From Psychromonas aquimarina ATCC BAA-1526 (GTDB taxonomy: Bacteria > Pseudomonadota > Gammaproteobacteria > Enterobacterales > Psychromonadaceae), in contig NZ_AUAM01000012.1 of assembly GCF_000428725.1 (NCBI RefSeq), positions 1 to 64,000 on the forward strand: DNA of 64,000 nt, given 5' to 3'. The stretch's first letter is position 1, and the number at the start of each line of letters is the position of its first letter. Shown here piece by piece: positions 63,859-64,000 of this stretch. Position numbers and translations under genes: made by a program. Below the pieces are notes generated by a model that saw only the letters and a list, made by a program, of their open reading frames with translations, made no database searches and was not told where the DNA came from.

Positions 63859-64000
63859 AAACCCGCCTGAAAGTAAATAACAGTGCAGCGCACTGTTTAA
63901 TAGAAGAAAATATACATGAATACACCGCCAGGCAGTTAATTTTACTTTTGATCAGCATCTGTTGTTCTAATTGATACCGGGTGATCTTCGTTTAACTGCA

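Overview
The window comes from a gammaproteobacterium, most likely marine: moderately AT-rich, with a PEP-CTERM protein, chitinase, alkylsulfatase, PhoX-family protein, several c-di-GMP proteins and a DUF3581 protein. An Alteromonadales or Psychromonas-like host fits, but that is an inference from gene content, not from a marker gene. I saw no rRNA, tRNA or CRISPR array.

Region by region. (1) 1-6.3 kb is a probable defence region on the minus strand. The end of an IS3-family element has cut the tail off a SIR2-NACHT-leucine-rich-repeat protein (a bacterial NLR-like antiphage protein). Next to it is a two-gene unit of a small methyltransferase and an HNH nuclease with a ScoMcrA-like N-terminus. 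(2) 6.9-10.1 kb is the most unusual cassette. A 120-residue protein ending in an Asn/Gly tail is followed by a GIDE-like membrane protein and a radical SAM/SPASM enzyme with an unknown 200-residue C-terminal part. It looks like a peptide-modification (RiPP-type) system that I cannot match to a named family. (3) 6.5-24.5 kb is peppered with a palindromic REP/BIME family, and a REP-associated tyrosine transposase sits inside one cluster. Between the repeats lie riboflavin synthase, a DUF922 protease-like protein, a Sel1-repeat protein, DUF503, bacteriohemerythrin, a three-gene operon of unknown exported proteins, a PhoX-family protein, an acyltransferase, an orphan sugar-binding protein and a diguanylate cyclase. 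(4) 24.6-32 kb has two cation/proton antiporters, an orphan binding protein, a cupin, a YeiL-like regulator and a phosphorylase-PnuC operon with a MITE-like element just upstream. (5) 32-48 kb holds metabolic and regulatory genes: DUF3581, a LysR/MFS divergent pair, a PLA2-like protein, a frameshifted DUF1254/DUF1214 gene, GNAT, alkylsulfatase with a LysR regulator, another binding protein, CpdB, a HAD hydrolase, RecX and RadA. (6) 48-64 kb has a PEP-CTERM protein, an operon joining a degenerate 5'-nucleotidase-like periplasmic protein to a diguanylate cyclase, a YtrA-type regulator with an ABC exporter and a clear operator, a chitinase plus a shortened His-rich chitin-binding relative, a large hybrid histidine kinase with an HD-GYP response regulator, and an unrecognised 436-residue protein.

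Themes that link the genes: c-di-GMP turnover (two cyclases, one HD-GYP protein), nucleotide and nucleoside scavenging (CpdB, degenerate nucleotidase, phosphorylase, PnuC), and chitin use. Starts were moved from the longest reading frame to an ATG with a Shine-Dalgarno sequence wherever the longest frame began with TTG/GTG or inside a repeat.
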